Origin: Ruegeria discodermiae
GTDB lineage: Bacteria; Pseudomonadota; Alphaproteobacteria; Rhodobacterales; Rhodobacteraceae
DNA: 64,000 nt
Direction of reading: 5' to 3'
NCBI RefSeq assembly: GCF_030758345.1
Contig: NZ_JAVAMO010000002.1
Span: 62,001 to 126,000 of the forward strand
The notes beneath the pieces are model-generated. The model had not been told where the DNA came from. It did not search any database and was given only the letters and a program-made list of their open reading frames with translations. Position numbers and translations under genes: made by a program. Position 1 is the first letter of the stretch. Each line of letters opens with the position of its first letter. Of the stretch, positions 23,444 to 33,027 are shown piece by piece.

Positions 23444-24274
23444 TTAGCTGAGTCGCGCGGCATGCCAGGCCACATGGTCCCGCGCAAATGTATTCACGAA
23501 GAAATATGAATGGTCATATCCCCGCTGGATGCGCACTTGTCCGGGCTGCCGGCGCTTGGCCATCATATCGGCCAGAGCTTCGGGCTTGAGAAGATCCAGA
23601 AACTGATCGCTGGCCCCCTGGTCCACCAGCAATTCGCCTTTCCAGCCATGCTCCTCCAGCAGCAGGGTCGCATCATGTTCGACCCAGGCGCTTTCATCGT
23701 CGCCCAGATAAGAGCTGAGTTGCTTGCGACCCCAATCGGATTGGGTGGGATGGGCGATGGGTGCAAAGGCGGACAGCGAGTCGAACAGATCGGCATTCCG
23801 GATCGCGATTGTGATCGCGCCATGCCCGCCCATGGAATGGCCGGTGATGCCGTGACGGTCCTGAACCGGCAGATTATCCACCACGATCGCGCGCAGCTCG
23901 TTCACCACATAGTCATACATGCGGAAGTTCGACCGCCAGGGATCGCGGGTGGCATTCACATAGAACCCCGCCCCCTGCCCCAGATCATAGGCCTCGTCAT
24001 CGGCCACACCCTCGCCACGCGGCGAGGTGTCGGGGAACACAACCGCCAGACCGTGCTCGGCGGCATGTTCCTGAAACCCGCCCTTGGTCATCGCGTTCTC
24101 ATGGGTGCAGGTGAGGCCGGACAGGTACCAGAGCACCGGTACCGGACCGTTGGCGGCCTGCGGCGGCAGGTAAATGGCAAAGGTCATCTCGCAGTCGCAG
24201 ATTTGCGACTGGTGCGTATACACGGTCTGGGTTCCCCCAAAGCACCGGTTTTCCGCTATGACCTTGAGATCCAT
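23444..24274 (-). CDS. fghA: S-formylglutathione hydrolase
   Basis: A 276-residue alpha/beta hydrolase of the esterase D family. The nucleophile is Ser147 in GHSMGGHGA, and the early LSGLTCTHEN and PDTSPRG segments are family hallmarks. It hydrolyses S-formylglutathione to formate and glutathione in the cytosol, the step after FlhA. It starts two bases after the flhA stop, so the two are co-transcribed. Length and motifs are normal. Confidence 0.96.
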   Translation of the reverse strand: MDLKVIAENRCFGGTQTVYTHQSQICDCEMTFAIYLPPQAANGPVPVLWYLSGLTCTHENAMTKGGFQEHAAEHGLAVVFPDTSPRGEGVADDEAYDLGQGAGFYVNATRDPWRSNFRMYDYVVNELRAIVVDNLPVQDRHGITGHSMGGHGAITIAIRNADLFDSLSAFAPIAHPTQSDWGRKQLSSYLGDDESAWVEHDATLLLEEHGWKGELLVDQGASDQFLDLLKPEALADMMAKRRQPGQVRIQRGYDHSYFFVNTFARDHVAWHAARLS

Positions 24275-24276
24275 GC

Positions 24277-25389
<1,113 letters not shown>

Positions 25390-25430
25390 ATTCGACATTC
25401 CTCCCTTGCGCCGACCTCAAGCAAAAGCCG

Positions 25431-25449
25431 GGCTTTTATCGGAGTATGG
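25431..25449 (-). promoter_or_regulatory. TACTCCGATAAAAG element upstream of flhA
   Basis: On the minus strand CCATACTCCGATAAAAGCC lies about 45 bases before the flhA start. A near copy, TATACTCCGACTAAAGGC, lies about 55 bases before the zinc hydrolase gene (28750-28767); the plus-strand core TCGGAGTAT is identical. It sits in a divergent promoter, so it could also affect the gene at 25551. A promoter element or activator site of the C1 regulon is inferred. Confidence 0.4.
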
Positions 25450-25550
25450 CGGTGAGACTCTATAGGGAACAATTGAGACAATGGTGTGTATTGGGGCGAA
25501 TAGACTCGGTCCCTCCGCTTCGCATAGGGTAACGCGAGGAGGAGTTGCCA

Positions 25551-26174
25551 ATGCTGATTACCAAGCCGTTTGTCTTCGCCCTGGCGCTGACGTCCATGGC
25601 AGCCTCTGGTCATGCGGCGGAATTCTCAGACCCAACCTGGCCTTGTGTGCAACGCAAGGTGGAACAGCTGTCTCTGGGTCTAATGTGGCCGCATCCGGTG
25701 GATACCACCCGGATCGAGGGAGATGACGTCTTGGGTCTTGAAGTGGCCGAACTCGCCGATGCCCTGGCATTACGGCGGGTCGAGCTGGAGGATCTGCGCC
25801 CGCAAGTCGCTGCCTTTGCAGACCGGCACAATGGTGATCCCGCAGTGCTTGGGCTGGTCTTCGATCGCGTTTTCAACGGGTTGTCCAAGCGCCGCACGCG
25901 AATCATTTCCGGAATTGGCGAGTTTTCCCTCAGCCAGATCGGCCTCGCGGAACAGATCGACAAGGTCCGCGCTGAAATGGATACCGCGATGGCTGCTGAA
26001 TCCCCCGATTTTGACAAGGTCGACAAACTGGAAGAGCAACTGGACTGGGATCAGCTGATCTATTCCGACCGCCAGCGCTCGATCACCTATCTGTGCGAAA
26101 CGCCACAGATCATCGAACGTCGCCTGTTTGCAATCGCCCAAATGCTGCAAGCGGCGGTTCAGGATCAGGGCTGA
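25551..26174 (+). CDS. secreted protein of unknown function, divergent from flhA
   Basis: A 207-residue protein with signal MLITKPFVFALALTSMAASG and Ala cleavage site (GHAAEF). The mature part is largely alpha-helical and charged (LEVAELADALALRRVELED, DKVDKLEEQLDWDQL), with two cysteines, WPCVQRK near its start and TYLCETP near its end. I recognise no family. GAGGAGGAG precedes the ATG; a TTG two codons earlier is possible. Its promoter is shared with the flhA-xoxF operon, so a role in methanol oxidation is likely but undefined. Confidence 0.8.
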   Translation: MLITKPFVFALALTSMAASGHAAEFSDPTWPCVQRKVEQLSLGLMWPHPVDTTRIEGDDVLGLEVAELADALALRRVELEDLRPQVAAFADRHNGDPAVLGLVFDRVFNGLSKRRTRIISGIGEFSLSQIGLAEQIDKVRAEMDTAMAAESPDFDKVDKLEEQLDWDQLIYSDRQRSITYLCETPQIIERRLFAIAQMLQAAVQDQG

Positions 26175-26259
26175 CCACCCGCCCGCGCCCAAGGTCTGAA
26201 TTGCGGCACCCGCTCTAGGCCCCTATCCTTCCGACTTCAGGACCTGTGGGAGGGGAGTG

Positions 26260-27051
26260 ATGAAACCCATATGCACTGCGCTGCTGGCGCTGGTCTTGTC
26301 ATTTGCAACGGTCTCGGTTCAGGCGCAATCGGCGTTGGACGGTGTCGATATGTCTCTGCCCAAAATGACCGAAACGCAGATGTCCCGCGCCGAGGTGATC
26401 GCCCGGCTTGAGGCCGCGACGCAGGACGCCCCCGCCGATTTCACCCGTGTCTGGCTGAACGGTCTCGACCTGTCGGAGCTTGATTTTTCCGGCGCGATCC
26501 TGCGTGCGGCCTCGCTGAACGGTGCCAATCTGTCGAGGTCGAATTTTGACGGCGCAACGCTCAGCCAGGCCTGGATGATCGGGGCGAATCTGAGTGGCGC
26601 ATCGCTGATTGGGGCGGAACTCTTTCAGACACAGCTTGGCCGGGCCAACCTGAAGGGTGCCGATTTCACCAATGCCAGAACCGCCGCCGATTTCACCAAG
26701 GCCGACCTGACCGGGGCGATCTTTCGCGGGGCGGATTTTTCCGCCGATATGCGCAATCAGTCGATGGGGCTGATGCGTGGTGTGCTGACCTCGGCGCGCG
26801 GCACAGGTGCGGATTTCACAGGCGCCCAGATGTCGCGTGCCGATCTGGAATTTGCCAAACTGCCCGGAGCGAACTTCACCGATGCCGATCTGTCTATGGC
26901 CACGCTGGGTGGCGCGGACCTGTCTGATGCGGAGCTTGCGGGCGCAAATTTCATGGATGCTGATCTGACCTCCACACGTCTGACCGGCGCGCGCGGAACC
27001 GATCAGGCCAATCTGGATTCCGCCAGAAACCTCAACCGAGCCTTTCGGTAA
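26260..27051 (+). CDS. secreted pentapeptide-repeat protein
   Basis: A 263-residue protein with signal peptide MKPICTALLALVLSFATVSV. From about residue 65 to the end it consists of A(D/N)Lxx pentapeptide repeats (ANLSRSNFDGATL, ADLTGAIFRGADF, ANFTDADLSMATL), which fold into a right-handed square beta helix. An N-terminal helical part of about 40 residues precedes the repeats. Such proteins are usually binding scaffolds. Export to the periplasm, and the neighbouring quinoprotein genes, suggest a structural role there; no specific function can be read. It converges with rpiB four bases away. Confidence 0.85.
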   Translation: MKPICTALLALVLSFATVSVQAQSALDGVDMSLPKMTETQMSRAEVIARLEAATQDAPADFTRVWLNGLDLSELDFSGAILRAASLNGANLSRSNFDGATLSQAWMIGANLSGASLIGAELFQTQLGRANLKGADFTNARTAADFTKADLTGAIFRGADFSADMRNQSMGLMRGVLTSARGTGADFTGAQMSRADLEFAKLPGANFTDADLSMATLGGADLSDAELAGANFMDADLTSTRLTGARGTDQANLDSARNLNRAFR

Positions 27052-27055
27052 GGGC

Positions 27056-27505
27056 CTACCCCTCTAGCGCGTCGATCATGTCCACCCGTGTGGCATGGCG
27101 ACCGCCCTCAAAGCGGGTGTTCAGAAACGCATCCACGATATCGAGCGCCAGCCCCTCGCCCACGACGCGCGCGCCCAGTGACATCATGTTGGCGTCATTG
27201 TGCTGGCGAATCATGCGGGCCGAGAACGTGTCGACGCAGACGCCGCACCGGATGCCCTTTACCTTGTTCGCCGCCATCATGATGCCCTGACCGGTGCCGC
27301 ACAGGATGATCCCAAACTGGCAGTCACCCGCAGCAACCTGCCGCGCCGCCGCTTCGCCGTGTTTGGGATAGTGTGTGCTCTCCGGTGTAGTTGGTCCGAT
27401 ATCCACCACATCCCAACCTTGCGCCGCGATATGGTCTGCGATGACCAGTCGGAGCGGAATGGCCGCGTGATCACTCGAGAGAACGATGCGTTTGCTGTCT
27501 GTCAT
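27056..27505 (-). CDS. rpiB: ribose-5-phosphate isomerase B (RpiB/LacAB family)
   Basis: A 149-residue cytosolic isomerase with the family segments SSDHAAIPLR at the start, HYPKHGEAAARQVAAG, and FGIILCGTGQGIMMAANKVKGIR in the phosphate-binding core. RpiB interconverts ribose 5-phosphate and ribulose 5-phosphate; some relatives act on other pentose or tetrose phosphates. Neighbours do not restrict the substrate further. The 155 bases upstream to the hydrolase stop at 27661 hold no gene I can support. Confidence 0.9.
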   Translation of the reverse strand: MTDSKRIVLSSDHAAIPLRLVIADHIAAQGWDVVDIGPTTPESTHYPKHGEAAARQVAAGDCQFGIILCGTGQGIMMAANKVKGIRCGVCVDTFSARMIRQHNDANMMSLGARVVGEGLALDIVDAFLNTRFEGGRHATRVDMIDALEG

Positions 27506-27660
27506 GTAGAGGTGGTCCTGTTTCCAAGGCAGCTGTGCCGATTTGGCGTTGTTGGATCAGGTAATCCCGGCCTCGTCAATTTGCTCATCGCCGAATATCG
27601 GGAAATAACACCAAAACACTCCGGTAAACCGCAAGAATGCGATCGCCTTTAGGGCACAGG

Positions 27661-28698
27661 CTATTCCCATTCCAGTTCCGTGAAGGACACTGTGGCGTTG
27701 CGCGGGTTGTAGGCTTCGAACAGATCCCAATGCTCGGCCTCGCTTTCTGCGATGCTCTCGACCGCATCACCCAGCCGCGCGCCAGCGTCGATGGCTGCCC
27801 GCGTATCCCGTTCAAGCACTTCGAGATAGCGCCGCTGATCCGTCGCGCCACCGGGCCAGTCCAGCACCGGCCCGCCATGGCCGGGCACGACCCGCACCGC
27901 ATCGATCTCCGCCATCTCGGCCAAGACCGCCTGCCAGCCCAGCAATTGCCCATCCAGCGCGGGCGTGTGCCGATGAAACACCAGATCCCCGGCAAAAAGC
28001 GTGCCTGAACCGTGGTCTAGCACCGTCAGGTCATTGCCCGTATGCGCCGTCGGCCAGGCCCGCAGTTCCAGCACGCGCCCACCAAGATCGATCTGATGCG
28101 TGCCGTCGACCGCCAGTTCGACCGGTACCGGCCCGACGCCCACCAACTCCTCCGGCCCGATCAAGCTGCCGAAGCTTTCGACATAATTGCCCATCCGGTC
28201 CACAAGAGCGCGTGTCAGGCCCGCATGGCCCACCACCTGCGCCCCCGATGTTGCCAGAGGTGCCGTGCCAAACACGTGATCGGGATGCATATGAGTGAGG
28301 ATCACATGGCTGACCGGTTTATCGGTTTGCGCCCGGATCGCCCGCCAAGTGCCCTCGCCCATCCACGGCGCGCTGCCGGTATCGATCACCGCAACACTGT
28401 CCGGCCCAATGACAAACCCGATATTCGAGATATCGCCGCGATTGGTCCGGTCCGGCTCTGCGATCTGGCCCAGATGGGCAAAGACGCCCGGCGCGACCTC
28501 CTGAAAGGACAGGCTGATGCCAACCGGTCTGCAAACCGGCGCGTCGCGGACCATCAGACCCTCCGCCGCAACTGGCGGATCGGCTGCCAGCAGTTCCTGA
28601 CACTGGGCTTCGGTCGCGGCCTCGTACCCCGGCAAAAGCTGGTCGCGGCAGGGCCCGTCAGACAGCGTCAGACAGACGGTTACCAATGCTTCAAACAT
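27661..28698 (-). CDS. quinoprotein relay system zinc metallohydrolase (MBL fold)
   Basis: A 345-residue protein with a probable signal region (MFEALVTVCLTLSDGPC) and, from about residue 110, a metallo-beta-lactamase domain. The zinc site THMHPDHVFG and later HTGND and FAGDLVFHRH are visible. It matches the hydrolases, related to SoxH, that occur with quinoprotein dehydrogenases and fused SoxYZ-like carriers. It may release the group bound to the carrier cysteine. GGAGGTG precedes the ATG at 28698, which is preferred over the longer reading to 28746. It is divergent from fused SoxYZ copy 2. Confidence 0.85.
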   Translation of the reverse strand: MFEALVTVCLTLSDGPCRDQLLPGYEAATEAQCQELLAADPPVAAEGLMVRDAPVCRPVGISLSFQEVAPGVFAHLGQIAEPDRTNRGDISNIGFVIGPDSVAVIDTGSAPWMGEGTWRAIRAQTDKPVSHVILTHMHPDHVFGTAPLATSGAQVVGHAGLTRALVDRMGNYVESFGSLIGPEELVGVGPVPVELAVDGTHQIDLGGRVLELRAWPTAHTGNDLTVLDHGSGTLFAGDLVFHRHTPALDGQLLGWQAVLAEMAEIDAVRVVPGHGGPVLDWPGGATDQRRYLEVLERDTRAAIDAGARLGDAVESIAESEAEHWDLFEAYNPRNATVSFTELEWE

Positions 28699-28749
28699 GG
28701 CGACACCTCCACTGTGAACTGTGCCACACGGTTTTGTGTAGACCACGCA

Positions 28750-28767
28750 GCCTTTAGTCGGAGTATA
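28750..28767. promoter_or_regulatory. TACTCCGACTAAAG element between the zinc hydrolase and fused SoxYZ copy 2
   Basis: Plus strand reads GCCTTTAGTCGGAGTATA. It matches the flhA promoter element at 25431-25449 in 13 of 16 aligned positions, with the nine bases TCGGAGTAT identical. It lies midway in the 123-base divergent promoter region and so could serve both genes. A common regulator or promoter element is inferred. Confidence 0.4.
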
Positions 28768-28821
28768 TTTTCATGAGCTTTTGTGCCATAAGACGCGGCA
28801 CCGGTTGCCGGAGGAGACAAC

Positions 28822-29634
28822 ATGGCCCCACATTTCGTATGCACAGCGGCACTCATCTCGGTGCTGTCGCTGCCCGTTTTCGCGGGTGAGACTGTCAAGA
28901 ACCCGTTGACCACAAGCGAAACCTGGCAGGACCTGCAATATGATGTTGTGGGCGAGGCTCAGATCGGGGCCGCCGACACGCTTCTATCACTAGATGCGCC
29001 CTATCGCGCACATGACGCCGCCACTGTTCCGGTTGTGCTGAAACAGATTGACCCCAACGCACAAATTACCGCCGCCACGGTGGTGATCGACGAAAACCCG
29101 GCCCCGATTGCAGGTGTTTTCACCTTTTCCCCGGCCATGGGTCAGCTGGATTTCGAGATGCGCGTGCGGGTGAACCAGTATTCCAACGTGCGGGTTATCG
29201 CCGAAACGCCCGAGGGACTGCATATGACCGGACGCTTTGTCAAAGCATCGGGCGGATGCTCGGCCCCGGCCACCAAAGACCCCGAAGCGGCGCTGGCCTC
29301 GATGGGCAAGATGAAACTGCGCATGTTCGGGGAGGCCGCACAGATTTCGACGCCCCGCCGCGAGGCGCAGATCATGATCCGCCACCCGAACTATTCGGGC
29401 CTGCAGCGTGACCAGATCACGCAGCTCTTTATTCCGGCGCATTTCATCGACCACCTTGAGGTCTGGCAGGGCGAGGAATTGCTCTTCACCATGGATGGCG
29501 GCATCTCTATCTCGGAAAACCCGGCCTTCCGCTTCGCCTATAACGACAACGGCGCGACGACGCTGACGGTCAAGGCGACGGATACCGAGGGCAACAGCTT
29601 TGAGACCGACCTGCCCAAAGCCGCCTCAGGCTGA
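28822..29634 (+). CDS. quinoprotein-associated fused SoxYZ-like carrier (copy 2)
   Basis: A 270-residue secreted protein (signal MAPHFVCTAALISVLSLPVF) with the same SoxY-SoxZ fusion layout as 18341-19156. The internal carrier cysteine is in KASGGCSAPATKDPE, and the SoxZ-like half has HPNYSGLQRDQITQLFIPA and GGISISENPAFRF. It is paralogous to copy 1 but clearly diverged. Placement opposite the SoxH-like zinc hydrolase suggests the two act together. Cargo unknown. Confidence 0.87.
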   Translation: MAPHFVCTAALISVLSLPVFAGETVKNPLTTSETWQDLQYDVVGEAQIGAADTLLSLDAPYRAHDAATVPVVLKQIDPNAQITAATVVIDENPAPIAGVFTFSPAMGQLDFEMRVRVNQYSNVRVIAETPEGLHMTGRFVKASGGCSAPATKDPEAALASMGKMKLRMFGEAAQISTPRREAQIMIRHPNYSGLQRDQITQLFIPAHFIDHLEVWQGEELLFTMDGGISISENPAFRFAYNDNGATTLTVKATDTEGNSFETDLPKAASG

Positions 29635-29691
29635 TATCTACGATAGTGGGCTTTACGGCTGCACGGCGCGTCGGGCGTAGGTTGGTGTGGG

Positions 29692-30045
29692 TCAGAAACA
29701 GACCACCTCTGCTTCGGCCTGTGCGCGGCGCAGTTCTGCGACCAGATTTTCGGCCATTGCCGCGCTTTTGAAGAACGACATGCGCTCGCCGCCAACACGC
29801 CGCATCGACAGCACCGTCTCCGCCTGCAGATAGGTTTCATAGGGCAGAATGGAAGCGATCAGATCGATCGAACAGGAACATCTGTCCAGCATTTCCCGGG
29901 TCTGCCCGTTGGTCACCATACAGGCAAAGACATAATCAGCCCGCGCGGCGGTCGGGTAATCGTTCAGCCGGTCGGCAACGCTCTGCGCCATGCCCGCAAC
30001 CGGCAGGCACAGGGCCAGAAGCGTCGCAGCGAACCCGCGCCTCAT
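29692..30045 (-). CDS. small secreted protein of unknown function
   Basis: A 117-residue protein with signal MRRGFAATLLALCLPVAGMA. The mature part has four cysteines (FACMVTNG, RCSCSID and the C-terminal VVCF), so disulfides are likely, and is otherwise helical. No family recognised. It overlaps the preceding secreted-protein gene by ATGA and is last in the operon that begins with the LuxR regulator, FIST sensor and hybrid kinase, suggesting a periplasmic role under or within that signalling system. Confidence 0.78.
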   Translation of the reverse strand: MRRGFAATLLALCLPVAGMAQSVADRLNDYPTAARADYVFACMVTNGQTREMLDRCSCSIDLIASILPYETYLQAETVLSMRRVGGERMSFFKSAAMAENLVAELRRAQAEAEVVCF

Positions 30046-30716
30046 TGCGTGCCCTCCAGCCGGTCGAACACCATTTCCGAGCGGTAGACCGCCTCGCCGC
30101 CCACCTCGGGCAGGGCTTCGGCCACCAGTTTGACATACCAGCCCGGCACGTCTTCCGAGACGGTCACGCTCAGGACCAGATCGCCGAAGCCACGCATGCG
30201 GTCACGGTTGGGGTCTTCTTCGAAGGGGCGCAGTCGGACAGTTTGGGTGGTGATCGGCTCGCCATCGACAATCGTCTCGCCCGTTTCCACCTCGGCAGGC
30301 TGGATCAACGCGTCTTTCACGCGGTTGCGGATGTAAAACGGACTGCCGCCCGCCGATTCCGCCATGTCGCGGACCGCGCTTTCGTAAAAGACCATGATCA
30401 TCGGATTGCCGACGTTCGCAGGAAACACGCCCATGGCGCGGTGTTTCTGGTCTTGTCGGAACTCCAGATGCGCCATATCAGACGCATCATCTTTGAAAGT
30501 CAGCGCGATCTGGCCCGTGTCACGCTCTGCCGTTTCGGGTTTGAGCTGGTTCGACACCGTCCGCCGATAGATCAGAGCCGCGTCGCGATCCACGCTGTCG
30601 AGCGTTCCGTCGCGAAACAGCAGTTCATAGGTTTCCTCGCCATCCAGCGATGCCGACAACGCCAGACCGGCGCTCAACAGAACAGATAGCAGACCGGCCA
30701 GAAGCGCTTTGATCAT
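30042..30716 (-). CDS. secreted protein of unknown function, downstream of the hybrid kinase
   Basis: A 224-residue exported protein (signal MIKALLAGLLSVLLSAGLAL). The mature part alternates strands (ETYELLFRDGTLDSVDRDA, DLVLSVTVSEDVPGWYVKLV) with no cysteine and no motif I recognise. The ATG at 30716 has GGAGGA seven bases upstream; the longer reading to 30764 would run into the kinase gene end. It is 31 bases after the kinase stop and overlaps the next gene, so it belongs to the same operon. Confidence 0.8.
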   Translation of the reverse strand: MIKALLAGLLSVLLSAGLALSASLDGEETYELLFRDGTLDSVDRDAALIYRRTVSNQLKPETAERDTGQIALTFKDDASDMAHLEFRQDQKHRAMGVFPANVGNPMIMVFYESAVRDMAESAGGSPFYIRNRVKDALIQPAEVETGETIVDGEPITTQTVRLRPFEEDPNRDRMRGFGDLVLSVTVSEDVPGWYVKLVAEALPEVGGEAVYRSEMVFDRLEGTQ

Positions 30717-30747
30717 ATTTGGTCCTCCGTGGCAGAAGCTTATGGCG

Positions 30748-33027
30748 TCAGACTGCCCTGTCACCGCCGACTTTTGTCGGTATCGACGACTCAGTCCGGC
30801 GTATGGGGGGGCGCCAGCGGATTTTCCAGTCGATCAGGGGCCGCAACCGTGACAGTTTCACCGGTTTGGTCATCACCGAGATATCCTGCCGCACCGCTGT
30901 GGCATGCAGGTTTTCGCTGCGATTGGCCGTGATCAGGATGGCCGGAACATGGGTTTGTGTAAGCGCCCTGATCCGCGCGATCGCCGCAATCCCCGTGTCA
31001 GCATTGTCGAGCTGGTAATCCGCCAGAATGATGTCTGGCGGCATGCCTATATCGGTGACAAATTGCACGGCCTCTTCGGTCGATTGCGCGGCCAGAACGC
31101 TGGCACCGCATTGCTCCAGCCAGCGCGTGGTACCAAATAGCACATCCTCGTCATTTTCGATCACCAGCACGATGTGATCCAGCGACAGGTCCTCGGATTG
31201 CGGCAGCAACTCGACCGGTTCAGGCGCGCTGCTATCCGCCGCGACCCGGTCCATCTCGATGCTGAAGACCGATCCTACATCGGGTTTTGAGCGCACCGAC
31301 AATTTATGCCCCAGCAAGCGGCAGGCCCGATCGACAACCGACAGGCCCAGCCCCATACCCGAGCCAAAGGGCACGTTGTCGGCGCGGGTGAATTCGTCGA
31401 ACACGCGGGCCTGATCCTTACGCGCGATCCCGATCCCGGTATCCCAGACCTGCAGAACGATCTTGTCGCCGCGCTTGCGGCAGCCCACCAGAACCCGCCC
31501 GCCCGGATCGGTATATTGAATAGCATTCACCACCAGATTCTGGATCGAGCGCAGCAGGTAGACCGGATCGGAATGCACAAATGCCTCGCATGGCACCATG
31601 TCGAGACGCACGTTCTTTTGTTCCGCAACCAGTGCCTGATCACCATGGATGCCCGCCATCACCGACGCCAGGCTGACGCTTCGCGGCGACACGGTATCAG
31701 GCTCGGCGCTTTCCAGCCGCGAGATGTCGAGCAGCGAGTGCAGCAATTGTTCGGCCGAGCCGAAGGCGCCATCCAGACGCTCCATCATCAGGTAGAGGTC
31801 AGTCTCTCGGGTGGTCTCTTTCAGCGTGGAAATCAGCAGCTTAGCGGCATTGATCGGTTGCAACAGGTCGTGGCTGGCTGCCGCAAGAAAACGCGTTTTC
31901 GAGGACACCGCCGCCTCGGCCCGTTCCTTGGCGACGCGCAGCGCTTCTTCGACCTGAGCCTTTTCCTCATATTCGCGGATCAGCTGCTCATTGGCGCGCG
32001 TCAGTTCGGCAGTGCGCTCCATGACCCGGTTTTCCAGCATTTCCGTGGTCCGCGCCTCAAGCGTGACATCTTTGAGTTCGACCAGAAAGCCGCCGTCCGG
32101 CAATTGGTTGGCATGGACGTCGAGAACCCGGTCGGCAGCATCGCGCACGCGCTTGCGCAGCCACCCACGGCTTTTGAGTTCACGTTGCCATGTGCCAACC
32201 TTGAGCTCGTCGTCGGCCTTGATGAGGCCCCGCGCGCGCATCAGATCGAGCAGTTGCTGAACCGGCATCCCCGATTGCAACATCGCGTTGGGCAGGCCCA
32301 GCACCTCGCGGAACCGCGCGTTGTGCATCATCACCTCGGCCTCTGCGGAAAAGGTGCAAATGCCCGAGCTCATGTTCTGGAACACCGCCTGCAGATAGTC
32401 TTCCTGACGGTCGATCAGGGTTTCCTTCTCATCGCGGTTGCGCCGTACGACTGAGGTGATCTCGGTCAGCAGGATGACCACATTCTCATGCGAGGTGGAC
32501 TGCGCGCTCATCTGGTACCAGCGGTCATTGCGCAACTCGATGACCACAGTTGTGATCATCCCGTTGTCGCGACTGCGATCCAGTGCCTGGGCCACCTGCG
32601 ACATACTGAGATCGGACGAGGCGAAATGCGTGCTACCATAGACAAGCGTGAAAAACCGAACCAGGCCGAGGCCGGGCACGACCTTGTCGGATATGTCAGG
32701 CAGCAGCGCCTGAAACAGATCGTTGCAAAGGTTCAGCTGCCCATCGGTGAACAGGGCGAACCCCTCTTCCATTGATGACAGTGCCTCGACCAGGCTCTTG
32801 CGGGTGCGCTCGCGTTCATAGCGGGCGCTTTCCAATTCGGTCGTGGCGCGTTCCAGATCGCGGCTCTGTTCCACGACCTGCTGCTGCAATTCGATAGCAG
32901 ATTGAAACGCCCGAAAGGCAGAGGGACCCACATCCTTTTGTCTGTTGGCCCGGCGCATCAACGCGTCGATGATCTTGGCCTGTTTCGCGACTTGCAGGTC
33001 GAGCGGGTCGTCGGGGTTCAGCATCAT
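30748..33027 (-). CDS. hybrid sensor histidine kinase with receiver domain (NahK/ErcS'-like)
   Basis: A 759-residue cytosolic kinase without membrane helices. A coiled coil lies at about residues 40-85, two PAS-like domains at about 85-200 and 210-325, HisKA with His386 (FLAAASHDLLQPINAAKL), an HATPase (NAIQYTDPGGRV, DTGIGI, GSGMGLGLSVV) and a C-terminal receiver with Asp670 (DIILADYQL). The same arrangement, with a FIST gene directly upstream, is found in NahK/ErcS' of Pseudomonas, which works with the nitric-oxide sensor NosP and lies near ethanol-oxidation genes. FlhS of Paracoccus and RfdS of Rhodobacter have comparable roles in formaldehyde control. Its start shares one base with the FIST gene stop. 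Confidence 0.92.
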   Translation of the reverse strand: MMLNPDDPLDLQVAKQAKIIDALMRRANRQKDVGPSAFRAFQSAIELQQQVVEQSRDLERATTELESARYERERTRKSLVEALSSMEEGFALFTDGQLNLCNDLFQALLPDISDKVVPGLGLVRFFTLVYGSTHFASSDLSMSQVAQALDRSRDNGMITTVVIELRNDRWYQMSAQSTSHENVVILLTEITSVVRRNRDEKETLIDRQEDYLQAVFQNMSSGICTFSAEAEVMMHNARFREVLGLPNAMLQSGMPVQQLLDLMRARGLIKADDELKVGTWQRELKSRGWLRKRVRDAADRVLDVHANQLPDGGFLVELKDVTLEARTTEMLENRVMERTAELTRANEQLIREYEEKAQVEEALRVAKERAEAAVSSKTRFLAAASHDLLQPINAAKLLISTLKETTRETDLYLMMERLDGAFGSAEQLLHSLLDISRLESAEPDTVSPRSVSLASVMAGIHGDQALVAEQKNVRLDMVPCEAFVHSDPVYLLRSIQNLVVNAIQYTDPGGRVLVGCRKRGDKIVLQVWDTGIGIARKDQARVFDEFTRADNVPFGSGMGLGLSVVDRACRLLGHKLSVRSKPDVGSVFSIEMDRVAADSSAPEPVELLPQSEDLSLDHIVLVIENDEDVLFGTTRWLEQCGASVLAAQSTEEAVQFVTDIGMPPDIILADYQLDNADTGIAAIARIRALTQTHVPAILITANRSENLHATAVRQDISVMTKPVKLSRLRPLIDWKIRWRPPIRRTESSIPTKVGGDRAV

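Noticed and set aside
26320-27030. Repeat array in the DNA, possibly a tandem repeat or CRISPR-like structure
   Set aside because: The periodicity is 15 bases and follows the pentapeptide codons of a coding sequence; there are no constant repeats with unique spacers.
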